Source of the DNA: Furcasterigmium furcatum
Taxonomy: Eukaryota > Ascomycota > Sordariomycetes > Glomerellales > Plectosphaerellaceae
Length of the DNA: 64,000 bases
NCBI GenBank assembly: GCA_001599815.1
Contig: BCIA01000002.1
Coordinates: forward strand, 5,615,626-5,679,625
Reading direction: 5' to 3'
Part shown: one piece after another, positions 32,897 through 42,074 of the stretch
How the letters are laid out: each line of letters opens with the position of its first letter
Position numbering within the stretch: position 1 is the first letter of the stretch
Made by a program: the position numbers and the translations under genes
The notes under the pieces: generated by a model
The model's database searches: none
Seen by the model: only the letters and a program-made list of their open reading frames with translations
What the model was told of the DNA's origin: nothing

Positions 32897-34189
32897 CGAC
32901 GGGGGCAGAGGCGGTGGGAGAGGAGGGTTGTATAGAGAGAGCTGGGTCTGAATTCAACGTTTTGGCCGTGGAACAATCACGAAGTGTACCGATAAGAGAT
33001 GACTTTGGGTTTTTCCCTCGGGGACAAGGAGTTTTAGCGGGCGCGAGAGAGAGAGAGGAAGGACTCGAGGTCTCTGTCACGAACGCTCCGAACAGCGGTA
33101 TAATGCGAAGAAGTTTCACGGTTCAGCACCCTCGTCGGGCACGTGTGTGGCATGTCTGAGAATGGCGGGAGGATGGAGCTTGGGGCAGCTCTTGTTTAAG
33201 GTGCGTTGGCCGCGGCCGGCAGATGATGCTCATCCTCAGGGGTCAGGGGTTCAGCGCTGTGTCTACCATGGCCTTGAGACTCGAGTGGTGGCCGTTGGTG
33301 CATTGGTGGCTGTAAAGTGTGAGGTGGTTCCTGGGCTAGACCAGCCTCACCCAGCCCCGTTTGGGAGGGAGAAAACTTGGCCGAGCTGGGAAATAGGGCG
33401 CTGAGGGCGGCAGAGCGGGTGTCACGATGACACGATCATGGGGCAGTTTGTCGATGGCCGGCGTCCTGGGAATCTGGATCGTGGATGGCAGGAGGACAAG
33501 CTCCGAGAGGCCTGGTGGACGGGACTGGGGGTGGAGTCGCTTCAGGGGCCACTGATTGGGTTTAGCGGGGATCAGTGGGGTGGGTGGTGCTGGGGCAGAA
33601 GCTATGTCAGGTGTGGTGACATCACCGGCGCAGGTGACGACACCAGATCCGAAGGCCTGGCCTTCTTTATTCCCCATCAACGACCAGAAAGTTACATGGC
33701 TGCTAGCAGGACCTGCTGTCTCACTGAGGGCCTCTGCTAGCTTGTCGGGTACTAGATGCCCACACTAACTTGCTTGCGGGCCATCGGTACATTTCCTCCC
33801 CGCGCAAATGGCATACTTCGGCCAAGTACCGCTGGGGGAGTTCGTGATGATGATGATGAAAGAGTGGCCGCGCTACGTGATGGAATGATCTAACGAACAC
33901 CGCATCTATCCGGCCGGGGGCAAGGAAAGACACCTCAGTTTCGGGGAAGGTACCTACCTAGCTCGCCTTCCAACTTGTGCCGCGGTCACGGGTGCCCGGA
34001 AACCACCCATTCCAGCTCCTGGCCTTTCCTTTTCCCGTACCTGGAGCTCCCTCCCCCCTTTCCGCCCGTCTCCCATAAAAGGTCCCCTCTCCCCTCACCT
34101 GTGACACGCTCTCGTGTGTTTGGCCATTCCGTCGTCATTTTCGAGAACCAACTTCACTATACCCACGAAGCAACCTAAGAATCGACATC
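32897..34189. other. Intergenic region, no gene seen
   Basis: About 1.3 kb containing the Nem1 3' end and the promoter of the DUF1761 gene. A GAT run occurs at about 33846-33858 and TACCTACC motifs near 33950. Short frames at 33147-33404 and 33438-33740 are not protein-like. Confidence 0.45.
34074..34081 (+). promoter_or_regulatory. TATA-like element
   Basis: CATAAAAG about 110 bases upstream of the ATG at 34190, followed by pyrimidine-rich sequence. A weak match by eye. Confidence 0.3.
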
Positions 34190-34988
34190 ATGTCTCTGCA
34201 CTGTAAGTCTCTAGATGTGGGAGATGGATTTGGTGTTCATCATCAACGACGCTTCCGACGAGCTATTGCTGCGCTCATGTTCATGGTGTCTGGCTGTTGT
34301 CGTCGTTGGGTAGCATCATTGCTCTATTCCATGGCATTCCCGAATAGAGAAGAGCTTCTCGGCCATACGTCGACACCATCGGTCACCCTAACGATGAGTT
34401 GGCTTGCCATCATAAGTCCACCGAGCTAATACAATCATCGTAGACCTTCCTCCCGTCAAGCCCTCGGCTATCGCCCTCGGCACCATCTTCAACCACACCG
34501 CTGAGCTTGCCGGTAAGCATCCCTGAGCGGTCCCCGACCAACACCCAACTGACAGCTCCCTCCCAGTCCTCGGCCCCGTCTTCGGCGCCACCTACCAGCG
34601 CGCAAAGGTCGCCAACACCAAGGAGGAGTTCCTCAGGTCCAAGGAGGCCGCTGGTGCCGCCGCCGCCTGGGGCACCTCCCTCATCGGCTCTGCTCTCCAG
34701 TCCTACGGTGTCGGCGCCCTCATCAACGCCACCGGTACCCTCTCCTACAAGGGCGCCGCCTACCTCGGCGGTCTCATCTTCGCTGCCACTGCTGCCCCCG
34801 GTGTAAGCTCACATCTGCTTTCACAGGCTCTGATCCGTGCTAACAACCCCCAGTACATCTCCCAGGTCTTCGTCGAGAAGCGCCCCCTCGACACCGTCGG
34901 CGTCAGCGTCCTGGCCAAGGTCTTCGAGACTGTTGGTCTGTCCGTCTTCCTCACCTGGTGGGGAACTCGCACCAACCCCTTCGACTAA
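34190..34988 (+). CDS. Small DUF1761-family membrane protein (150 aa)
   Basis: Four exons, 34190-34202, 34444-34512, 34567-34802 and 34854-34988, give 150 residues. The first exon encodes only four codons plus one base and is followed by a 241-nt intron, an arrangement common in highly expressed fungal genes. The protein contains several hydrophobic helices (SAIALGTIFNHTAE, the AAGAAAAWGTSLIGSALQSY stretch, GAAYLGGLIFAATAAPG and a last helix with VGLSVFLTWWGTR). This pattern corresponds to DUF1761, small integral membrane proteins of unknown function in fungi. No catalytic motif is visible. Every splice junction keeps the frame and uses standard sites. Confidence 0.85.
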
Positions 34989-35708
34989 GGGGCACGCTGT
35001 ATGAACGACTCTCGATGAGTTAGGAATGCGGCCGGAGGCGGACCGGGTCCGCGAGCAGGTTTCCGCCGTGTGTTAATAGTTTCGGGTCGGGGAGGTTATG
35101 GAGTTTAGAGAATGAATTGAGAAATCCCTCTACCTGCTTATTGGCCTCTGTGTCTTGGTCCCATTCACTTTCCATGCGCTGGATATCCCCGCCAATGTCT
35201 CATCCCCTCGCCTTCAGACAGTCGTGCTTCCAAATATGGACGGCGGACACATGCCAGATTTCACTCACAGACTTCACTCACAGCAAACGAGAAGCAACTT
35301 GAACTGTTCATGATATTGATTTAAACCTCAAACAGCACCCAAACGCCGATACCTGTCCGAAATGTGTCCGTGCCGGCATGGCCAGGAGGTATAATACACA
35401 ACCATACCCGCAAAGCTAGCTCTCTTCGTGGCAACCTCCCCAGTTTCCACCAGTCTCATCCACGAGGCAGTCGTGCCGTCACTTCCAGGTCCCGGTTTGC
35501 ATCCTTAGGAGCGTTCCCTTTTGACTGGAACAAAACGTTCAGTCTTGACCTTTTTGGAGTGTCCATTGTTGACTGGGGAAGGCCTCTTCCTCTTCGGCCC
35601 GTTAGGGCGTGGTCCTCCAGCGTTGGACTTCACGCCACCATCCAACGGCCTCGCACTGGTCAGAGCCTCCGTCTCCACCACCTCGTGCTTGACATCCCCT
35701 CCGGGCCC
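34989..35708. other. Convergent intergenic region
   Basis: The 3' ends of the DUF1761 gene and the NHP2 gene. No gene is seen; the frame at 35364-36062 on plus is an antisense shadow of NHP2 in its right half. Confidence 0.5.
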
Positions 35709-36485
35709 CTATGCCCAGAAAGACTGCTTGACGGTCTCCTTCTGCACCAGCTTGACGAGCGCGTCGTACACGTCCTTGAAGTCCTCGCCGTCGTCCTCGT
35801 CGTCCTTGTCCGCCTTCTTCGCGGCCTTCTTGGCATCCGCGCCCGTCCGCGTCTCCATGACCATGACGACCGACGTGGGGCGCTTCGTCTTCGCGGCGGC
35901 GCCGAGCTCCGCGCGCGACGGCACGAAGATGTACGGCACGTTGTGGTCCTCGCACAGCACGGGGAGGTGGGAGATGACGTCCGCGGGGGAGATGTCGGCG
36001 GCGATGATGAGGACGCCGGGGAAGGTGGTGCGGCCGGGGGCCGAAGGGGGGGACTTGCGTAGGGTCTTGACGACCTCCTTGACGCCGCGCTTGAGGGTGT
36101 TGTTCTTGGCGGCTGGGGGGAGAGTTAGCTTGGGGAAACAGGCGGTAGATAGATAGGGCGTGTGATGGGAGCGCTGGCGTTACGTACCCTTGCGGATCGA
36201 CTTCATGACCTTCTTCATGGCCTTCTCGTCGGCCAGCGGGACGGCGAAGGGCACGAGGGCGCCCAGCACAGCGGGCACGACTTTCTTGACGCCCTCGGTG
36301 TCGACGACGACGGGCGCGGCGGCCTCGGCGACGGTGTCGGCCTGCAGCTGGGTGTCGATGGCGGCGGCGAGCTTATCCTTCTTCTCCTTCTTCTCCTTCT
36401 TGTCCTTCTTGGACTTGCTGACGCCGTCGGCCTCGGAGCGCTTCTTGTCCTTCTTCTCCTTCTTCTCTGGCCTCTCGGACGCCAT
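35709..36485 (-). CDS. NHP2: H/ACA ribonucleoprotein subunit Nhp2
   Basis: Two exons, 36485-36188 and 36112-35709, join across a 75-nt intron to 233 residues. The L7Ae-type RNA-binding domain is evident: VKSIRKAAKNNTLKRGVKEV at the junction (kink-turn binding helix), FPGVLIIAADISPADVISHLP, and LCEDHNVPYIFVPSRAELGAA. Nhp2, with Cbf5, Gar1 and Nop10, forms the H/ACA snoRNP that pseudouridylates rRNA in the nucleolus. The protein is longer than yeast Nhp2 (about 156 aa): it has an N-terminal Lys/Glu extension of roughly 40 residues and an acidic/lysine insertion near the C-terminus (KKADKDDEDDGEDF). The ATG at 36485 is preferred over an upstream one at 36542 because it gives the charged MASERPEKKEKK opening. 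Confidence 0.92.
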
Positions 36486-37176
36486 TGCAGCGGTTGTGTG
36501 GGGGGTAGTTGAGGGCTTCGTGGGTGTTGTAAAATTCTCCACGGGATCGAGAATCCTGTGGCTGCAGTCGAGGAGGAATTGGGCGGTGGTGAGTGTGCTG
36601 CGTTGAAAGTTCGTCGGTCACTGTGCGATAGCCTTCGACGAGAGCTGGAAATTTTTTGTCCCAGTACTTTTTTTGCGGGGAGCATTGAGCCTGTGCACCA
36701 GTTGGAAATTTCGTCGGGGTGGAGTAGATCCGAGCCGACCCCCAAGGCGGCTGCGGGGACCTTGGTCAATTGAGTCACGTGATGAGAACGAGGCGGAAAT
36801 GGTACGATTGATGATGCACGGAGAAATACCCAGCTGATGTTTGCCTATCAAAGGCAGAGCTTCCACTCATAGATAGACGGGCTTTGATTCATTCGATTGT
36901 GTTTCTAAGGAACATGTAGGGCCTCGGTTCCCACGTTCTAGATGCAATAGTTAAACGAATTCTGGCAAGATGATGCAGGGAGAGGCGTCCAGGAGGTCCA
37001 TGTAGCATGATTGTTCAGGAGCCAATCAGTCATGGGTGGTCCAGTATCAAGTAGAGGTTGTGGTAATGTGGGAATTGTCTATTCCGCTCCTCCGCTCAGC
37101 TGATATACAGGTGTTGTTAACACAAGAAAGCCATCCGTCTAGTCGTTGTCTAACCCCGTCCCTCAGTTGAGGACAT
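36486..37176. other. NHP2 promoter and QCR8 3' flank
   Basis: About 690 bases; both neighbours read minus. The part from 36800 to 37140 is AT-richer. No gene is supported. Confidence 0.45.
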
Positions 37177-37904
37177 TTACTCCTCCTCATCGCCGAACTC
37201 GGCACGGCCGGCCTTGGAGTTCAGGTAGTGGTTGCTATTGCTGCGTCAGTCGGCCGTTCCACTGCGATGGCGCAGCCGGAGAACTCACCGGTGGATGGCC
37301 CAGTCCATGGCGTAGTAGCCGGCGATCATGGGAGGGACGATGTAGAGAACCTGGCCGCGGAAACGGCGGAAGGTGTTGAAGATGGCGTCGTGTGCGGCGC
37401 CGGCGAAGGGGTTCTGGCGGTTAGCGGACACGCCGTAGGTGATGATGCCGCGCTGCTTCTCGCCACCTGCACAAGGGTCAGCTCCGTGCCTCCGTGCAAC
37501 AATCTGTAATCCTCGGTCCGCGGTCATCTCTGTCAATGTCGCTCTCTCCATCCTTTGCGATATATCCAGCTCTTGCAGTAAAAAGCAACCGTCCGTTTGC
37601 GTGACCCATTCGACCGATGCGTTGTATCTGCCGACCGATGCGTTGTATCTGCCGACCGAGGAGAAGAGGAACACTAACCGATCGAGCCCCAGTCGCCGAG
37701 GAAGCTAGAAAACGTGTCAGCGATCGATTCTACCAGCGTTCCAGCTCAATTGACCCCGAGCACCGCCGACAATTCCGCGTTCCGTCGCCTGAGGAAAAGC
37801 CGCAGCACCGGAGCAATCGAGTAGTCGTCGGGAGGTTCGTCTTACTGGCCGTGCTTGCCCTGGGGGACGCCGCCACCGCCGCGCAGTGCCTGAGTAGGTC
37901 TCAT
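37177..37904 (-). CDS. QCR8: Cytochrome bc1 complex subunit 8
   Basis: Four exons, 37904-37846, 37704-37679, 37466-37289 and 37234-37177, assemble to 106 residues. Exon 2 is a 26-base microexon; splicing yields KHGHFLGDWGSIGGEKQRGI, the family's hallmark, followed by ANRQNPFAGAAHDAIFNTFRRF, the membrane helix VLYIVPPMIAGYYAMDWAIHR and the end NHYLNSKAGRAEFGDEEE. Qcr8 (UcrQ family) is the small ubiquinone-binding subunit of complex III with one transmembrane helix, contacting cytochrome b in the inner membrane. Intron 2 (212 nt) contains a 21-bp direct repeat. The start codon follows from the typical MRPTQALRGGGG opening. Confidence 0.95.
37611..37659. repeat. 21-bp direct repeat in QCR8 intron 2
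   Basis: The 21-base unit CGACCGATGCGTTGTATCTGC occurs at 37611-37631 and 37632-37652 with no change, followed by a partial third copy (seven bases). It lies wholly inside the second intron of the QCR8 gene. Confidence 0.9.
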
Positions 37905-38131
37905 TGTGTCGGGATGCGGTGCGGGAGGCGAATTGGATATCTCGTGGAGGGTGTGAGGTTACAGGTCGGTCCGGAGGGAATCAATCGGGTGAGGTTCGAG
38001 AATCTTGACGAGGTTCTTCCCGAAGAGCACCCGGGTCGCCCGCTTATTTGCAAGCGCTCCGGTTGGCCCATGCGGACTAGTGGGGCCCATTCAAAGTATC
38101 TCAGCCACGATAGTGAGATATTTTACACAGC
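37905..38131. other. QCR8 promoter region
   Basis: The minus-strand QCR8 promoter and the 5' flank of the plus-strand tRNA share about 230 bases. The promoter of this nuclear respiratory gene therefore abuts a Pol III gene. Confidence 0.5.
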
Positions 38132-38205
38132 GGTCGGTTAGCTCAGTTGGTTAGAGCGTCGTACTAATAATGCGAAGGTCATGAGTTCGACCCTCATACT
38201 GACCA
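38132..38205 (+). tRNA. tRNA-Ile (anticodon AAU), copy 3
   Basis: The same 74-base sequence as the copies at 21.8 and 22.7 kb, without intron and with intact A and B boxes. It is followed by CCCTTTTT, a flank shared with the copy on the opposite strand at 39.6 kb rather than with copies 1 and 2. Confidence 0.97.
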
Positions 38206-38702
38206 TCCCTTTTTGTCACCTTACTTACCTCCCCTTTTGCTGGGGACCGACTCTGAACTCTTGAGGTTGGGAGTTGTGAGGATGGCCGCCCTCAGAAAGG
38301 CTGCGTCCCAGTAAGACATCTCTTTAGATGAGCCCTTCGACGACAGCTCTGTCCTTGACTTTTGGTGTAAAATGGCGTTCCTTTTGATTTTGAGAAATTG
38401 ACATACCCTCTTGCTCAGTTATGGGTAATTCAAGGGCAACGCATCTGGACGGCAACATAGCTGGACATGTAGTTTGTCACCCTCGTGGTAGTTCATCACC
38501 GCCATTCTGAGGCCCCTCGCGTGTAGACTCTTCGTGAAACCCAAAACAATTATTGTCCCGATTAGCCCAGAGAGAGGACGTTGGCGTGATCATCCTGATC
38601 GTCGTCCTCGCCCTATTGATCCCTTCTTTGTCGACGGGCTCGCCCTCTTGGGGTTGACAGTCCCAGCGGAAGAGAAGCATCTTATCTCCAACCTCGGGCC
38701 AG
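38206..38702. other. Spacer downstream of tRNA copy 3
   Basis: About 500 bases. A minus-strand frame at 38477-38680 (67 codons) lies just downstream of the hypothetical gene but shows no family resemblance and is not called. Confidence 0.4.
38210..38214 (+). terminator. Pol III T-run after tRNA copy 3
   Basis: Five consecutive T, five bases after the tRNA. Confidence 0.7.
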
Positions 38703-39434
38703 TCATGGGCTATCCGCTGGATCCATGGGGTTTTGATATCGCACCTTCGGCTCGTGCCTGTCGCGGAAGATGTGGAAGTTCACGAATGCTTCCCATGGAT
38801 CCCACCGCCAACGGTTCGCTCTCTTGGGCATGATGGGTAGAGGGCAAGCTGGGGCCTGGGTGTTGCCACCTGTCTCACCGGCTTCTGTGAGCAGAAAGTG
38901 CACGAGTTCGTCGAACTGCTGCTGGCTAGCGGGGAAGATTGTGAAGGGTGATGATTTGCGACAGGCGTGGATGTAGAGCTCCAGCTCCACTGCGGACAGG
39001 TCAGAATGGAAAACCTGACAGGGCATCAGAGAGTATTAGAAGAGAAGACGTACCTCGGTTTCCGTCTCCCTTCTATCGAAGACGACGACTCCTCCGAAGA
39101 GCCTGGCGTCTACCCAAATATGCAGCGACGTCGGCAAAGCCATGCGGGTACTGTTCACCATCACCGCCATGTGTGAGGGCGATGGGCGGCCGGTACCTGT
39201 TCCATGGCTTCTTCTCCTGGATTTCGTCTCTCCATTGCTCGTGCTCTACGTGAGATTTCCCTTCGGTGGTCTGGTAATGATAGACGGCGGCGATGTGATG
39301 ACAGGATTCTGCCAGAAGCTCTAAGAGTCTGAGATGACACTGTTTCGAGCTGGGCTCCGCCTCTTGAAATGCCAGGAGCGTCTTGGGACAGGTCAGTAAC
39401 AAGGACAATATACAATGGGGGCTACAAGCCTACA
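38703..39434 (-). CDS. Hypothetical fungal protein, 5' end unresolved
   Basis: A plausible minus-strand gene in at least four exons: (start unknown)-39434, 39381-39197, 39150-39054 and 39014-38703. The last intron is good (GTACGT...GTCAG) and joins VVVFDRRETETE to VFHSDLSAVELELYIH. A 46-nt intron before it restores PWNSTRMALPTSLHIWVDARLFGGVVVFD. The first proposed intron (GTAGGC...AAG) is weak but joins FDISTLQFSLT to TLLAFQEAEPSSK in phase. The pattern (wall of VDARLFGGVVVFDR, later CPLPIMPKRANRWRWDPWEAF and HIFRDRHEPKV) recalls a fungal family of unknown function. No ATG in frame was found in the first exon before the tRNA 150 bases upstream, so the gene may be truncated or may have another intron. 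If it starts at 39170 the protein has 142 residues. Confidence 0.5.
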
Positions 39435-39571
39435 GTGAGGGAGAATTGCAAGGTTGAGATGTCAAAGTTGGCCCTGAATTCGAGTGCTTTCTCGCGAGAT
39501 CCCGGGCAGAGTGTCGTGTGATTCCGTGAGGGATGTCGTGCCAGACGAAAAAGGAGCCGTGTGAACACGGC

Positions 39572-39576
39572 AAAAA
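39572..39576 (-). terminator. Pol III T-run after tRNA copy 4
   Basis: Five A on the plus strand (TTTTT on the minus strand) just after the minus-strand tRNA, followed by a small GCCGTG/CACGGC hairpin. Confidence 0.7.
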
Positions 39577-39580
39577 GGGA

Positions 39581-39654
39581 TGGTCAGTATGAGGGTCGAA
39601 CTCATGACCTTCGCATTATTAGTACGACGCTCTAACCAACTGAGCTAACCGACC
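39581..39654 (-). tRNA. tRNA-Ile (anticodon AAU), copy 4
   Basis: Reverse complement of the other three copies, identical over 74 bases. With copy 3 it forms an inverted pair 1.45 kb apart that encloses the hypothetical gene. No intron. Confidence 0.97.
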
Positions 39655-40259
39655 AGGTGGTATAATCGACGAATATTTTCCCCGTTCAACTAGCCCTCGA
39701 GCTAGGTTCTAGTTGATTACTAGTAACCTTTCAGCGCCTGGCGGCGAGTTGCATCTAGACCGTTGATGCTTGCGATGCTGGCGGGTATCTTAAAATTCAT
39801 GGCGAATAGAGCCAGAATATGTGATTGTGGTCTGACTGAGGGGGAGAAGAGGAGAGTGGAGGAATATAAGCTTGGTTGATGCGGGCGACAACGATGCAAC
39901 CTGGCGCTCAGCAGCACACAGACAACCATGAACACTCCATCGTTGCTGTTCAAATTCGGGGCCACATGGCGGATGCGAGAGTGTCCGTATGAGATACACG
40001 GTCGTTCGTTGATGGGAGCGAAGGGCTCCCGGACTTACTGCTCCATAGTAGGTAGGTAGGGTGGGGATCACTCACTGTGGCCCTCCGGCTCCCTTCTGCT
40101 ACGAAGTTGGTTAATTAGGGGATTCCCATAATTGCCAACTTGGCAACCTGAGTCAAGTTCACAGAGCATTGCCACGGGTACTTCACATCTTCCTTCTCCC
40201 TGTGCTTTAGAGGCACGCTACGAAATCAATACCGAGCTGCTGTCTAATCAAGTGGCACC
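39655..40259. other. Spacer and dehydrogenase promoter
   Basis: About 600 bases. A minus-strand frame at 39720-39965 ends with a Met-led stretch (MNFKIPASIASINGLDATRR) upstream of the tRNA, but nothing else supports a gene. TACCTACC motifs lie near 40050. Confidence 0.4.
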
Positions 40260-41169
40260 ATGTCGCGTTTGCTTGCCAACAAGCTCGGCATTGTGACCGG
40301 AGCCAGCAGAGGTGAGTTCCCAGGATGAGCATCAGTTGAGCCCCCCATACTGACCGGTTCTTCCAGGCATCGGCGCTGCTATTGCCCAGAACCTCGCATC
40401 CAAGGGCTGCAACCTCGTCCTCGGGTACACCTCACCCTCGTCCCAGTCCCCGACCAGCAAGCTCGCGGACACCCTCCGCAGCCAGCACGGCATCGTCGCC
40501 ATCCCCGTCCAGGCGGACCTCGGCTCACTCGAAGGGCCATCGCACCTCGTCCAGACCGCAAGGGAGGAGTACGCTGCGGCCGTCTCCCGCCAGTTCCAGG
40601 TCGACATCCTCATCAACAACGCCGGTGTCGCCATCAACGCCCACATCCCGGACATCACCGTCGACCACTACGAAAAGTCCTACCGCGTCAACGTCCTCGG
40701 GCCCCTCCTCCTCGTCCAGGCCGTGCAGCAATATCTCCCGAACGACCGCTCCGGCCGCATCGTCAACCTCTCCAGCGTGAGCTCCGGCATCGGCTTCCCG
40801 GGCCAGTCGGTGTATGGCGGAACCAAGGCCGCCCTGGAGGCCATGACGAGGTCCTGGGCCCGCGAGCTGAGCGAGAACGCAACGGTGAACGCCATCAACC
40901 CCGGACCCGTCCTGACCGACATGTACGGCGGTAACTCGCCCGAGTTCAAGCGCTTCATCAAGGGGTTCATCGAGCACTCGCCGCTCATGAGGGCGCGGAA
41001 GGGAGTGGACCCCGACGATCTGGTGAAGGAGGCCGAGACGGCGGGAGGGAGGCCGGCGTACGCGGACGAGATTGCCGGCGTGGTGGGCATGCTGTGCTCT
41101 CCCGAGTCGGGGTGGTGCACCGGGCAGGTCGTGAGCGCCAACGGCGGCATGTTAATGGGGATGCAATAG
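40260..41169 (+). CDS. Short-chain dehydrogenase/reductase
   Basis: Two exons, 40260-40311 and 40367-41169, join in phase across a 55-nt intron to 284 residues, a normal classical-SDR length. The junction completes the NAD(P)-binding motif TGASRGIGAAIAQ (TGxxxGxG). NNAG follows near residue 110, the catalytic serine lies in NLSSVSSG, and the catalytic pair is YGGTK (Tyr and Lys of YxxxK). NPGPVLTDMY is the usual loop after the active site. The basic residue after the glycine motif and the absence of an acidic residue at the end of beta-2 hint at NADPH preference. The substrate cannot be told; 3-oxoacyl reductase-like and sugar or sorbose reductase-like enzymes share this pattern. No cluster partners are present. 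Confidence 0.92.
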
Positions 41170-41583
41170 TGTCCTGAGCAGCCATGCCTCCAGACTATTA
41201 AAACCATGAACTCATTTATCAAAAATCTACTCAGATGACTCGGACATCGAAGCATGGCTCTTTCACCCCTGAAATGCTGACACTGACCCAATCCGGCCGG
41301 GTCCGGCGTGGGCTCCGGATCGGAGCCGGCGTTGACGGTTCGTTGATGTCAGTGGAGGCCGGCACCAGCCTAAGCTAGCATGAACTTCAACTCTAATATA
41401 TTGAGCAATAAACCTGCGAGACCTACCACCGCCGCGGCGCATTCGAATAATACCCCCTCTGGTATCATAGGCGCTGTCCGAGTGTCTCCGTGAAGATCAC
41501 CTCATTCGGTTGCATCGGCGCTTGGCCTCACTCAATCACCTTGTCTTGTCCTCGGTCACGCTCATCAACCCCCTCCAAACACA
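41170..41583. other. Intergenic region
   Basis: About 410 bases without coding evidence, containing the dehydrogenase 3' end and the promoter for the small gene at 41584. Sequence around 41390-41420 is AT-rich. Confidence 0.45.
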
Positions 41584-41895
41584 ATGACATCTACACCATC
41601 AGCGCCCGCGGGCTCCACCGTCTGCCTCGTCCTCTGGCGCGACGCCGCCAACTGCGACTTCATCGTCCTCGGCGCATACGCCTCCCTCGCCGACGCCAAC
41701 GCCCACGTCCGCCGGCTTGGCAACGAGCAGCTCTCCGACGGCCTGACGAACCTCCAGGAGCCCGACCCGCAACTGCGCCAGCTCGGCGCCGAGCCGCTGC
41801 GGTGGGACACGGCCGACGGGCTGTCGTGCTGGGTCGAGCGGCACGAGGTCAAGGGAACAGGCGAGGCGACGGGGGGGAAGCCCGCCGGGCAGTGA
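41584..41895 (+). CDS. Small hypothetical protein (103 aa)
   Basis: An uninterrupted frame of 103 residues starting at the ATG at 41584. It has strong GC3 bias on this strand, balanced composition and alternating hydrophobic pattern (STVCLVLWRDAANCDFIVLGAYASLADANAHVRR), which looks like a real small globular protein rather than a shadow. No named family is recognised and no signal peptide or membrane segment is present. It lies 180 bases from the convergent acyl-CoA synthetase gene. Confidence 0.6.
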   Translation: MTSTPSAPAGSTVCLVLWRDAANCDFIVLGAYASLADANAHVRRLGNEQLSDGLTNLQEPDPQLRQLGAEPLRWDTADGLSCWVERHEVKGTGEATGGKPAGQ

Positions 41896-42074
41896 GCAGG
41901 GCCTGACAGACGGCGAAGGACTTGTTTGTGCGTGATCAACAAAAGGGATTGTATTGTTTAGGCCGCGGGCGGGCTCGGTATGCTTTTTATATGCGATGGC
42001 CGCCTTCTGCGGCACATGCTCCTCTGTTCTTCTACATAATATCCAACATCTATCGTCTACATGCAACCAATCGT

